Shown: positions 8,078-15,668 of the stretch, one piece after another
Layout: each line of letters opens with the position of its first letter
How positions within the stretch are numbered: the stretch's first letter is position 1
DNA from: an uncultured Clostridia bacterium
GTDB lineage: Bacteria; Bacillota; Clostridia; UBA1381
Reading direction: 5' to 3'
Assembly: GCA_934454035.1 (NCBI GenBank)
Contig: CAKSFY010000033.1
Location: 1-20,281, forward strand
DNA: 20,281 nucleotides
Made by a program: the position numbers and the translations under genes
Notes under the pieces: model-generated
What the model was told of the DNA's origin: nothing
The model's database searches: none
What the model saw: only the letters and a program-made list of their open reading frames with translations

Positions 8078-9394
8078 ATGATTAAAGTTACATTTATCGG
8101 TGCAGGAAGTACAATTTTCGCTAAAAATATCCTGGGCGATATTATGCTTTGCGAAAGCATACGCGATGCGGAATTTGCACTCTATGACATTGACGGTTCG
8201 AGACTGGACGAATCAAAGCTTGTTATCGACGCAATCAACAAAAAATACAACGAAAACAGAGCAAAGGTAAAATGCTACCTCGGTGTTGAAAACAGAAAAG
8301 CGGCTCTTGCCGGTGCAGATTTTGTGGTAAACGCAATCCAGGTCGGCGGCTACGAGCCATGCACGGTCATTGACTTCGAAATTCCGAAAAAGTACGGAAT
8401 CAAGCAAACAATCGCCGACACTCTGGGAATCGGCGGTATTTTCAGAGCGCTCAGAACAATTTATGTAATGAAAGACATTGCAAAAGACATGGAGGAAGTT
8501 TGCCCCAACGCATGGCTTTTGAACTACACAAACCCGATGGCAATGATTTCGGGATATATGCAAAGATACACAAATGTCAAGACGGTCGGTCTCTGCCACA
8601 GCGTTCAGGTTTGCTCACATGATTTGCTTGAGAAACTTGATATAAAAACAGACGGCTTTATCGACAAAATTGCCGGAATCAATCATATGGCATGGCTTTT
8701 GGAAATTACCGATATGCACGGAAACGACCTGTATCCCGAGATTAAAAAACGCGCAGCCGAGAAGAACGCTAAGGAAAAACACGGCGATATGGTAAGATTC
8801 GAGTACATAAAACATCTCGGCTATTACTGCACAGAAAGCAGCGAGCACAACGCGGAATACAATCCGTTCTTTATAAAACCCAATTACCCGGAACTTATCG
8901 ACAAATTCAATATTCCTATTGACGAATATATCAAACGCTGCATAGACCAGATTGCAGGCTGGAAAAAGCAGCGCGACGAAATTATGAACGGCGGAGACAT
9001 AGTTCATGAAAGAAGCCACGAATACGGCTCGAGAATTATAGAAGCCATGGTTACAAACAAGCCTTATAAAATCGGCGGAAATGTTTTAAACAACGGACTT
9101 ATCACCAATTTGCCGAAAGAAGCATGCGTAGAAGTTCCCTGCATGGTTGACGGAAGCGGAATCAACCCGACGGTTATCGGCGATTTGCCTCCCCAGCTGG
9201 CAGCTATGAACAGAACCAATATCAATCCGCAGCTTCTGACAATCGAAGCGGCGACAACAGGCAAAAAAGAGCATATCTATCATGCGGCTATGCTCGATCC
9301 TCATACAGCTGCGGTATTGTCGATTGACGATATTGTCGCAATGTGCGACGAACTTTACGAAGCTCATGAAAAGGCAGGCTTCCCGATACTGTAG
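8078..9394 (+). CDS. melA: GH4 family alpha-galactosidase/alpha-glucosidase-like enzyme
   Basis: 438 residues, close to the ~450 of MelA. Family 4 enzymes cleave alpha-glycosides by an NAD+- and Mn2+-dependent redox-elimination route in the cytoplasm. The N-terminal Rossmann motif is FIGAGST (residues 7-12), with a following acidic residue in LYDIDGSR. Substrate/metal motifs are LLNYTNPM (147-154), GLCHSV (Cys173, His174) and INHMAW (His203). The Cys-His-Ser form of the metal motif fits the alpha-galactosidase/alpha-glucosidase branch rather than 6-phospho-glycosidases. AAAGAGG lies 10 nt before the ATG. No transporter adjoins it, so substrate uptake must be encoded elsewhere. Galactosidase is favoured over glucosidase or galacturonidase only weakly. 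Confidence 0.88.
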   Translation: MIKVTFIGAGSTIFAKNILGDIMLCESIRDAEFALYDIDGSRLDESKLVIDAINKKYNENRAKVKCYLGVENRKAALAGADFVVNAIQVGGYEPCTVIDFEIPKKYGIKQTIADTLGIGGIFRALRTIYVMKDIAKDMEEVCPNAWLLNYTNPMAMISGYMQRYTNVKTVGLCHSVQVCSHDLLEKLDIKTDGFIDKIAGINHMAWLLEITDMHGNDLYPEIKKRAAEKNAKEKHGDMVRFEYIKHLGYYCTESSEHNAEYNPFFIKPNYPELIDKFNIPIDEYIKRCIDQIAGWKKQRDEIMNGGDIVHERSHEYGSRIIEAMVTNKPYKIGGNVLNNGLITNLPKEACVEVPCMVDGSGINPTVIGDLPPQLAAMNRTNINPQLLTIEAATTGKKEHIYHAAMLDPHTAAVLSIDDIVAMCDELYEAHEKAGFPIL

Positions 9395-9399
9395 TTTAC

Positions 9400-9443
9400 A
9401 ATATAAATGAGCTTTATCAAATCTGATAAAGCTCATTTATATT
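9400..9443 (+). terminator. 20-bp perfect hairpin, likely bidirectional terminator
   Basis: Arms 9400-9419 and 9424-9443 pair without mismatch around a 4-nt AATC loop, five bases after the GH4 stop codon. The arms end in ATTTATATT rather than a clean U tract. The same bases overlap the 3' end of the HAD phosphatase remnant on the opposite strand, as expected for a terminator once shared by convergent genes. Confidence 0.65.
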
Positions 9444-9605
9444 CTCGTGAAATTCCTTAATATTTTCAAAAATATAATCGGGTGAAATTCAGAATTTTTT
9501 TATGTCCTTTCTTGTTCCCTCGCCGCTTAATGCAAACACGGTTTCAGTCCCGGCATTTTTACCGCAGGCAATATCTGTATAAATTCTGTCTCCGATAACA
9601 ACCGT
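9417..9605 (-). pseudogene. Remnant of a HAD-family (NagD-like) phosphatase gene, C-terminal part only
   Basis: Reading the minus strand gives TVVIGDRIYTDIACGKNAG, then TVFALSGEGTRKDIKKF, an in-frame TGA, then ISPDYIFENIKEF and a terminal stop. GDRxxTDI, GKNAG, the SGExTR segment and PDYIFENI are the C-terminal hallmarks of NagD-type HAD hydrolases (Asp-dependent sugar/nucleotide phosphatases). Intact members are about 260 residues and carry an N-terminal DxDGT motif; here the first ~200 residues are gone, a stop lies immediately upstream, and another stop interrupts the remnant. It therefore cannot make an active enzyme. The deletion may have accompanied arrival of the neighbouring plus-strand genes, but that is a guess. 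Confidence 0.75.
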
Positions 9606-9634
9606 TCAGTCAATTTTTATTTACACCGTTTTAC

Positions 9635-9663
9635 TTGACTTTTTCTTAATAATATTATACAAT
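9635..9663 (+). promoter_or_regulatory. Predicted sigma-A promoter of the TIM-barrel isomerase-like gene
   Basis: TTGACT (9635-9640), a 17-base AT-rich spacer, and TACAAT (9658-9663), each one base from consensus. The start would be near 9670, giving a leader of about 85 nt before ATG 9756. I see no structured element in that leader. Confidence 0.65.
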
Positions 9664-9755
9664 CTAAATATCCGACAAATAAAATACATATCAATCTGTC
9701 AATCACACACCGAAATTTAAAGCCAATTAAAATAAAAAACACAGGAGGAAAAATT

Positions 9756-10619
9756 ATGAAAACAGGACTTGGAATGAATATGTACAGCCGTGCCGAAAAA
9801 CGCTGGGGAGATGAAAAATACAAGAAAATAAAATCTTTCGGCTTTGACGCGGTAGATTTTGATATGATCAATACCGACGGTGAGTTTTACACTTGCAGCG
9901 AAAATGAACTTATAAATTTATGCGCGCGCGAAAAATCTTTGGCATCGGAATCGGGAATTTTGATTTGGCAGGCACACGGTCCGTGGAGATGGCCGCCGCG
10001 TGATTTTTCCGCTGAGGACAGAGCCGAACGGCTTGACAAAATGAAAAAATCCATATACATATCATCGCTGCTCGGCTGCAAATACTGGGTAGTACACCCG
10101 ATTATGCCTTTCGGCATTGAGGAAGCCGGCACTGAAAACGCTCAAAAGACTTGGGATATGAATCTTGAATTTATGTCCTCTCTTTTGGAAACGGCAAAAA
10201 AATATGATGTGACAATCTGCCTTGAAAATATGCCAATGCTTAACTTCTCAATGGCTTCTCCCGAGAAAATATCGGAATTTGTAAAGACAATCGGTGATGA
10301 CCATTTTAAAATCTGCCTTGACACCGGACATGTATCGGTATTTGAAAGACCGAAAGTCGGAGAAGCCGTTCGGACACTCGGCAGCGACATAAAGGTTTTT
10401 CACATTCACGACAACAAATTCCGCATGGATCTGCATATGGCTCCCGGTCTGGGAATAATAGACTGGCACGACTTTATAAAATCGCTTGAGGATATAGGCT
10501 TTGACGGAGTATTCTCTCTCGAAACACTGCCCCCCGAGCAATACCCGAACGATTTGTACGAACAATACTGCTCACTTTTATATAGGGTAGCAGAGCGAAT
10601 GGCTTCCAATAATTATTAA
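9756..10619 (+). CDS. Sugar phosphate isomerase/epimerase-like TIM-barrel protein
   Basis: 287 residues preceded by a strong AGGAGG site. The fold is the xylose-isomerase-like / AP-endonuclease-2 TIM barrel, which covers sugar isomerases, epimerases and inosose dehydratases acting through a bound divalent metal. Likely metal ligands occur in the usual order: Glu157 in CLENMP, Asp189 with His192 in CLDTGH, His216 in FHIHDN, and Glu256 in SLET. Early strands show the expected GFDAVDFD segment, and WQAHGPW carries a conserved-type His. No signal peptide. It stands alone between a promoter at 9635 and the next gene's promoter at 10633. The nearby GH4 gene hints at carbohydrate use, but the substrate cannot be read from the sequence. 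Confidence 0.82.
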   Translation: MKTGLGMNMYSRAEKRWGDEKYKKIKSFGFDAVDFDMINTDGEFYTCSENELINLCAREKSLASESGILIWQAHGPWRWPPRDFSAEDRAERLDKMKKSIYISSLLGCKYWVVHPIMPFGIEEAGTENAQKTWDMNLEFMSSLLETAKKYDVTICLENMPMLNFSMASPEKISEFVKTIGDDHFKICLDTGHVSVFERPKVGEAVRTLGSDIKVFHIHDNKFRMDLHMAPGLGIIDWHDFIKSLEDIGFDGVFSLETLPPEQYPNDLYEQYCSLLYRVAERMASNNY

Positions 10620-10632
10620 ATTTCAAATTTCC

Positions 10633-10661
10633 TTGCTTTTTGTAAGCTTATTTGCTATAAT
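10633..10661 (+). promoter_or_regulatory. Predicted sigma-A promoter of the SLH protein gene
   Basis: TTGCTT (10633-10638), 17-base spacer, perfect TATAAT (10656-10661). The start near 10668 would place two hairpins (10678-10715 and 10735-10765) in a ~120-nt leader ahead of ATG 10789. Confidence 0.6.
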
Positions 10662-10677
10662 TAAAGTAATATTAATG

Positions 10678-10715
10678 TAAATCCCTCCACCCGCCTTCGG
10701 TGGTGGAGGGATTTA
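10678..10715 (+). repeat. Hairpin repeat, copy R3, in the leader of the SLH gene
   Basis: A 14-bp perfect stem (10678-10691 with 10702-10715) around a CGCCTTCGGT-type loop. Its sequence matches the opening block of R1 and R2 (ATCCCTCCACC..TTCGGTGGT), so it is a minimal member of that family. Followed by TTTAATC, it could end transcription from the upstream gene or attenuate the SLH gene. A second short stem, ATCCCC/GGGGAT (10735-10740 with 10760-10765), lies just before the AAGGAG ribosome binding site. Confidence 0.6.
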
Positions 10716-10788
10716 ATCACACAATTACTTATGAATCCCCCGCTCAGCAGCAAACAGACGGGGATATATAAGCAAGGAGACGAAAAAA

Positions 10789-13700
10789 ATGAAAAAATTT
10801 ATTTATGTATTTTGTTTTATTTTTCTTTTCGCCTCTTTTTCCTATGCGCACGACTATGACGGGCACTGGGCAGGCGAATATATAAAAAATGCCATATCGG
10901 AAAAAACCGCTTCCGGCGAGCCTGACGGAAATTTTTACCCCGACAGAAACGTAACCAGAGCGGAATTTATAAGCCTTTTGGTAAATCATATGCTGAACCG
11001 CGGAATTATAAAATCCACCTCTCTTTTTACTTCTTTTAACGATATAAGACCCGATTCATGGTACTTTCCTCAAATTGTAATCGCAGAGGAAAACGGAATT
11101 ATCAAAGGCTATTCGGACGGCGGATTTCATCCGAATGAAACTCTCACGCGCGAGGACGCGGTGGTTTTTGTGTGCCGTGCCTACAACATAAATCCCCCCG
11201 ACGACAAATTTTTTAAAAATTATTCCGATTCTCACGACATATCCGACTATGCAAAAAGTTATATCCGTTTTTCGGTCAACAACAATATCATGGTCGGCTA
11301 CGGCCATAACACTCTGCGCCCGAAAAATCCGGTAAGCCGTGCCGAAGCGCTTGTTATTCTTGATAAATTCAAAGGAATTTCTTTAAATATTTCCCCTGAA
11401 TTTTCAAGCGGTTATCCCAAAATTTCACCGACCGGAACGGTCAACAATATCACTCTTGAATTAAAAACAACCATGCCCTGCACAATATTTTACAAGACAG
11501 TGAAAAAAAGCAGTCTCACCTCTTATCTGACTCCTAAAAAAGAGGAAATAAACACACCTCTTGCGTCTGTTTCGACCCCGGATACAATTGTCTCGGCAGA
11601 TATACTCTTAAATTCATATGATGAGGAATATACCGTCTTTTTAATGCCGGTAGCGGAGGACGGAACAGTCGGCACTATAAAAAGAATCAAGGACGTAAAG
11701 GCTCTCGCATATGAAAAAGGCGACGGAAGCCGTGAAAATCCCTACATTATATATACGGAAAGCCAGTTAAATCACATAAGATACTGCCAGGATAATTATT
11801 TTAAGCTTGCAAATGACATAGTTCTTACCTCCGGCTGGGTTCCTATAAACGCGTCGGGCGGATATTTCGGCAGTCTGGACGGAGACGGGCACTCGATAAT
11901 TAATCTGAATATTTCCTCAGACATAACCAATGCCGGACTTTTTTCAATATTAAAAGGCGGCAGCATAAAAAATCTTAAAATAACCGGAAATATAAAAGCA
12001 GCCGCAAATGCCGGGCTTTTTGCCGGAAAGCTTGAAAACTCGGTTATTTCTGACTGTGCGGCTATAGGTAATGTCGAGGTTTCCTCAGCAAATGCCGGAG
12101 CAATTGCAGGCATTAACGGGGGAACGATAGAAAATTCACTCTCGGCAGGACTTTATGTAAAAGCAGCCGCAAATGCAGGCGGCATTGCAGGCAGCATTAC
12201 CGGCGGTATTACCGACAGCGGAATTATAAAAAACTGTATATCGGCAGCGGAACAAGTGACTGCCGATATGTACGCAGGAAGCATTGCCGGAATTAACTCC
12301 GGCAGTGTAACCTCATGTGTGGGCGCAAATCTTTTGATTGACAGTCCCCTTACCTACACCAGCGGCAGAATTACCACCAACAAAGACGGCGGTACAACAA
12401 GAAAAAATTATATTTACGAGGATTCAAAAGCAAGCTCGCTGAATATGAATTCCGACAAAGACGATATTAACGGAATGGAAATTTCATGGAACGAAATGAC
12501 ATCGAAAAGCTTTTATTCAGCCAATACCGACATTTCATTTCCGGGACACTGGAATATTTCCTCCGGCGCAGACTTTGTGCTGCCAATGCCGAAAGTATTC
12601 TCCGACATAGGGCTTGAAAAAGGTATAACTCCGTATGCTCCTTTAAAAATATCAACGGCGGCTCAGCTTAATAATTTAAAATCCGGACTTCACTATCTTA
12701 TGACAAGCGACATATACTTTAACTCAAAAATAGCTGCCGTTGAATTTTCGGGAAGTTTTGACGGCGGAAATCACACAATTTTCGGACTGAAAGGAACACT
12801 TTTTTCTGAAATTTCAGACGGTGCGGTTCGGAATCTGAAGCTCAAAGACAGTGAAAACGCGCTTATTGCTTCGGGAAACTACGGAACGGTCGAAAACTGC
12901 TCCGCAGACGGAAAAATCATCATAAATTCGGACGACATAGTCTCGCTCGGTTCGATAGTTCAAAACAACTACGGAACTATAAAAAACTGTGACAGCTATG
13001 TTAATTTTGCTGTCTCGTCACCGTCCGTCACCGTAGGCGGAATAGCTGCGCAGAACGAAGGCTTTATAGACAACTGCTCATATATCGGAAGAATCAGCGC
13101 AAGCACAGGCGGCAGCTCCTCAATTTGTGCCGGAGCAATTGCAGGCTTTGCCGGCGGCGGTTTTATATACAATTGCTACACAAACTCACAAATTCAAATA
13201 GTTGCTGAAACCGCGTACGCAGGCGGAATATGCGGCATACTCGGCAGCGGAGAAATATTCAAATGCTCATCGGACGGATATTTGAAAACCTCTGCCCGTG
13301 CGGCGGCATACTCGGGAGGAATTGCGGCAATGAGCTACTCGGGGCTCATAAACTCCTCATTTTCGGCAGCAAAAATCACGGACGATTCCGTCTCGGGATA
13401 CGCAGGCGGAATTGCAGGCTACAACATTGCCGCAAATATAGGCAGCACCTATACAATCAACACCATATACCAGCAGGGCGGCGGAAATCTGTTTGTCGGC
13501 GGAATATGCGGATTTAACGAAAGCGGATTCATCTCGGACAATGCCGCCGTAAATCCGTGGATAGTGTGCGGCGGCATTGCAAAAAAAATTGCCGTATCCG
13601 ACGCTGAATTTCTCTCCAACAACTACTCTTTCCGCGATATGCTGCCATCGGACAATGAAAACGATTTGCAAAACGGTACGGAACTTAAAATAAGCGAGCT

Positions 13701-13881
13701 TTCTTTAAAGGATTTTTATTTTCTGCCGGTATACAAAGGCGGCAGGCTCGGCTGGTCGTCGGACGCAAACGACCCCGAAGCGGTATGGACATTCTCTGAG
13801 GGAATATATTCATATAAATTTCCTCTTTTAAAGGGAGTAAAAAACCAAAAAGATTTTGCAAATCCTATTGAATTTAAATAA
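10789..13881 (+). CDS. SLH-domain surface protein with GLUG-type repeats
   Basis: 1030 residues. Signal peptide 1-20 (MKKFIYVFCFIFLFASFSYA), then three SLH domains (about 22-70, 82-133, 144-195) with recognisable TRAEF, TREDAV and SRAEAL motifs, which typically hold proteins on the pyruvylated secondary cell-wall polymer. Residues ~205-305 resemble a chitobiase-C-like beta domain (PKISPTGTVNN). From ~310 there are two similar blocks, each starting with a lead-in (ENPYIIYTESQL; YAPLKISTAAQL) and a DGDGH/DGGNH strand. Each continues into many Gly-rich repeats of the GLUG kind (NAGGIAGS, YAGGIAGYN, VGGICGFN), probably a beta-helix. Function is likely surface adhesion or polysaccharide binding; no catalytic site is seen. 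AAGGAG lies upstream of the ATG. Its position directly before dnaA is unusual. Confidence 0.9.
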   Translation: MKKFIYVFCFIFLFASFSYAHDYDGHWAGEYIKNAISEKTASGEPDGNFYPDRNVTRAEFISLLVNHMLNRGIIKSTSLFTSFNDIRPDSWYFPQIVIAEENGIIKGYSDGGFHPNETLTREDAVVFVCRAYNINPPDDKFFKNYSDSHDISDYAKSYIRFSVNNNIMVGYGHNTLRPKNPVSRAEALVILDKFKGISLNISPEFSSGYPKISPTGTVNNITLELKTTMPCTIFYKTVKKSSLTSYLTPKKEEINTPLASVSTPDTIVSADILLNSYDEEYTVFLMPVAEDGTVGTIKRIKDVKALAYEKGDGSRENPYIIYTESQLNHIRYCQDNYFKLANDIVLTSGWVPINASGGYFGSLDGDGHSIINLNISSDITNAGLFSILKGGSIKNLKITGNIKAAANAGLFAGKLENSVISDCAAIGNVEVSSANAGAIAGINGGTIENSLSAGLYVKAAANAGGIAGSITGGITDSGIIKNCISAAEQVTADMYAGSIAGINSGSVTSCVGANLLIDSPLTYTSGRITTNKDGGTTRKNYIYEDSKASSLNMNSDKDDINGMEISWNEMTSKSFYSANTDISFPGHWNISSGADFVLPMPKVFSDIGLEKGITPYAPLKISTAAQLNNLKSGLHYLMTSDIYFNSKIAAVEFSGSFDGGNHTIFGLKGTLFSEISDGAVRNLKLKDSENALIASGNYGTVENCSADGKIIINSDDIVSLGSIVQNNYGTIKNCDSYVNFAVSSPSVTVGGIAAQNEGFIDNCSYIGRISASTGGSSSICAGAIAGFAGGGFIYNCYTNSQIQIVAETAYAGGICGILGSGEIFKCSSDGYLKTSARAAAYSGGIAAMSYSGLINSSFSAAKITDDSVSGYAGGIAGYNIAANIGSTYTINTIYQQGGGNLFVGGICGFNESGFISDNAAVNPWIVCGGIAKKIAVSDAEFLSNNYSFRDMLPSDNENDLQNGTELKISELSLKDFYFLPVYKGGRLGWSSDANDPEAVWTFSEGIYSYKFPLLKGVKNQKDFANPIEFK

Positions 13882-13917
13882 AAAACTGTACAAAATTTAA
13901 AAATTTGTCAAAATCAC

Positions 13918-14011
13918 TTGTAATATAAAAAAAAATCTGTTAATATATATTATGGACTTTTATGCAATGCATAGCCGGAATAAAGAAACAAAAGCATGCC
14001 CGAAAGGGCAT
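13918..14011 (+). promoter_or_regulatory. dnaA upstream region: AT-rich promoter candidate and GAAA-capped stem-loop
   Basis: In the 175-bp gap before dnaA, TTGTAA (13918-13923) precedes an AT-rich stretch with TAATAT at 13941, a weak but plausible sigma-A promoter. Downstream, ATGCCC and GGGCAT (13996-14001, 14006-14011) form a 6-bp stem with a GAAA loop in the expected leader, and ATGCAATGCAT is an 11-bp near-palindrome at 13962. I find no convincing DnaA boxes here, so autoregulation is more likely through boxes downstream of dnaA. Confidence 0.35.
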
Positions 14012-14056
14012 AATTTCGGCATATTTAAGATAAACTGACGTAACAGGGGGATAATA

Positions 14057-15385
14057 ATGGAAGTAAATGAAATTTGGGAGCATTCCCTTCCTTATATTCG
14101 TCAGGAGATAAATTCACCGGTAGGTTATAATACATATATTATGGACGCAAAACCTATATCCTATGATAACGGAGTGTTTAAAATTCTGGTATCGACGGGA
14201 ATCATAAAAAATATGATACTGCTAAGATACAGAAAAAATATAGAAAATTCACTCACAAGAATAGCCGGGCAAATGACCGTTTTGGACATTGTAACCGAGG
14301 GAGAACAAATCTCTTATGCGAATAACGGAAAACCGGAGCCTGCCCAAACAAACGCAATTAATCTGAATCCGAAATACACATTTGAAAATTTCGTCGTAGG
14401 CTCATCAAACAGGCATGCCGCAACGCTTGCCCAAAAAATCGCCGACTTTCCGGGACAGGCAGAAAATCCGCTCTATCTCTACGGAAAATCGGGACTCGGA
14501 AAAACACATCTTATGCAGGCGATAGGCAACAGAATCGCCAAAAACCATCCGGATATGAAAGTGGTTTATGTCACAAGCGAACGCTTCACCAACGATATGA
14601 TTAATTCACTCCGCGACAACAATTCGGACATGAAAACCTTTCGCCATAAATACAGAGAGGTAGACGTCCTTTTAATCGATGATGTTCAGTTCATTGAGGG
14701 AAAAGAGGGTACACAGGAGGAAATATTCCATACCTTTGAGGATTTGTATCAGAACAACAAGCAGATAATATTAACCAGCGACCGAAAACCCAAAGACCTT
14801 ATTACACTTGCGGACAGGCTTCGTTCACGGTTTGAATGGGGAATCACAATCGATATAAACATGCCTGACTACGAAACGAGAATGGCAATTCTGAAAAAGA
14901 AAGCAGAAAGCCAGAACGCTCATATTCCCGAGGACGTGCTCTCATATATAGCCGAGAGAATAAACTCAAATATCCGTGAGCTGGAGGGCGCACTGCTTAA
15001 AGTAATTTCACTTGCCGGAATAAGCGGCAAGCAGATTGACCTGCCGCTTGCGCAAGAGACGCTTAAATCCATACTGCCTGATGAGGGAATCATAAAAATA
15101 ACTCCTCAGAAAATAATGGAGAGCGTATCTACATTTTACAATGTCTCGGTTGAAGATATTATAGGGCAGTCAAAGATGAAAAATATAGTTATGCCCAGGC
15201 AGATAGCTATGTACCTCTGCCACGAGCTTACCAATCTCAACAATAAAATGATAGCAATCGCGCTCGGAAACAGAGACCGTACCACCGTAATGCACGGGGT
15301 TGATAAAATCATGGAAATGCTTGAAAAAGACAACAATCTGAAATCGGAAATAGATTTTATCATTAAGGACTTAAACAGTTTATAA
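14057..15385 (+). CDS. dnaA: Chromosomal replication initiator protein DnaA
   Basis: 442 residues, normal length. DnaA binds 9-mer boxes at oriC, oligomerises with ATP and opens the duplex. Domain I is at the N-terminus (IWEHSLPYIRQEI); domain II is a short linker (~80-105). Domain III starts at NPKYTFENFVVGSSNRHA, with Walker A GKSGLGKT (143-150), Walker B LLIDD (205-209), and the sensor region TSDRKPKDL. The domain IV DNA-binding helix-turn-helix contains the signature DRTTVMHGV near the C-terminus. AGGGGG lies 7 nt before the ATG. Its own target boxes begin 4 nt after its stop codon. Confidence 0.99.
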   Translation: MEVNEIWEHSLPYIRQEINSPVGYNTYIMDAKPISYDNGVFKILVSTGIIKNMILLRYRKNIENSLTRIAGQMTVLDIVTEGEQISYANNGKPEPAQTNAINLNPKYTFENFVVGSSNRHAATLAQKIADFPGQAENPLYLYGKSGLGKTHLMQAIGNRIAKNHPDMKVVYVTSERFTNDMINSLRDNNSDMKTFRHKYREVDVLLIDDVQFIEGKEGTQEEIFHTFEDLYQNNKQIILTSDRKPKDLITLADRLRSRFEWGITIDINMPDYETRMAILKKKAESQNAHIPEDVLSYIAERINSNIRELEGALLKVISLAGISGKQIDLPLAQETLKSILPDEGIIKITPQKIMESVSTFYNVSVEDIIGQSKMKNIVMPRQIAMYLCHELTNLNNKMIAIALGNRDRTTVMHGVDKIMEMLEKDNNLKSEIDFIIKDLNSL

Positions 15386-15522
15386 CTCTGTGTATAAGCT
15401 GCGGATAAACTTTTCGGGGAAAAAACGCCTTGAAACGGTGCGTGGATAACAGCTCTTTATCCCCCCGTTTTGCATATGGCAGGGTTAATGCTTTTTCAGC
15501 TTTATAAAGCCGTTTAAAAGCC

Positions 15523-15577
15523 TTTTCCACACTATCCGCTCCCCTACTGCTGCTACTGCTATATATAAATATATTAC
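15523..15577 (+). other. Basal unwinding system: DnaA box, GC clamp, DnaA-trios, AT-rich unwinding site
   Basis: TTTTCCACA (15523-15531) and a degenerate adjacent 9-mer (15532-15540) lead into CCCC. Six in-register trios CTA CTG CTG CTA CTG CTA follow (15544-15561), and then ATATATAAATATATTA. In Bacillus subtilis the same order directs DnaA from double-stranded boxes onto one strand through 3'-GAN-5' trios. Here the trios are more GC-containing than the B. subtilis ones but keep the period of three. Confidence 0.8.
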
Positions 15578-15588
15578 CTACGTAGGTA
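15575..15588. repeat. 14-bp perfect palindrome next to the unwinding site
   Basis: TACCTACGTAGGTA at 15575-15588 is fully self-complementary, and overlaps a second palindrome GTACGTAC (15586-15593). It lies immediately after the AT-rich unwinding site and could be a protein binding site; no known family is assigned. Confidence 0.5.
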
Positions 15589-15668
15589 CGTACAAAAATC
15601 ATCCTCACCCGATTTATCCTCCTACAGATAAAACAATGAGGACAAATAATTTTGTAGGAAGAAAGGCT

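Larger units (their letters stand above)
15389..15631. other. oriC: Chromosomal replication origin (oriC) with DnaA-box cluster
   Basis: The ~280-bp dnaA-dnaN gap contains a dense set of DnaA-box-like 9-mers. On the minus strand: TTATACACA (15389-15397, full consensus TTATNCACA), TTATCCGCA (15400-15408), TTATCCACG (15441-15449). On the plus strand: TTATCCCCC (15457-15465), TTTTCCACA (15523-15531), TTATCCTCC (15614-15622). An unwinding element follows the plus-strand TTTTCCACA. Location and content match dnaA-dnaN origins of Firmicutes. The weaker boxes are 7/9 matches and individually uncertain. Confidence 0.9.

Noticed and set aside
13230..13517. 95-codon frame inside the SLH gene
   Set aside because: A frame shadow within Gly-rich repeat coding sequence.
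15636..15668. Earlier start codon for dnaN
   Set aside because: No ribosome binding site before 15636, and the extra residues are not typical of the clamp; AGGAAG supports 15669.
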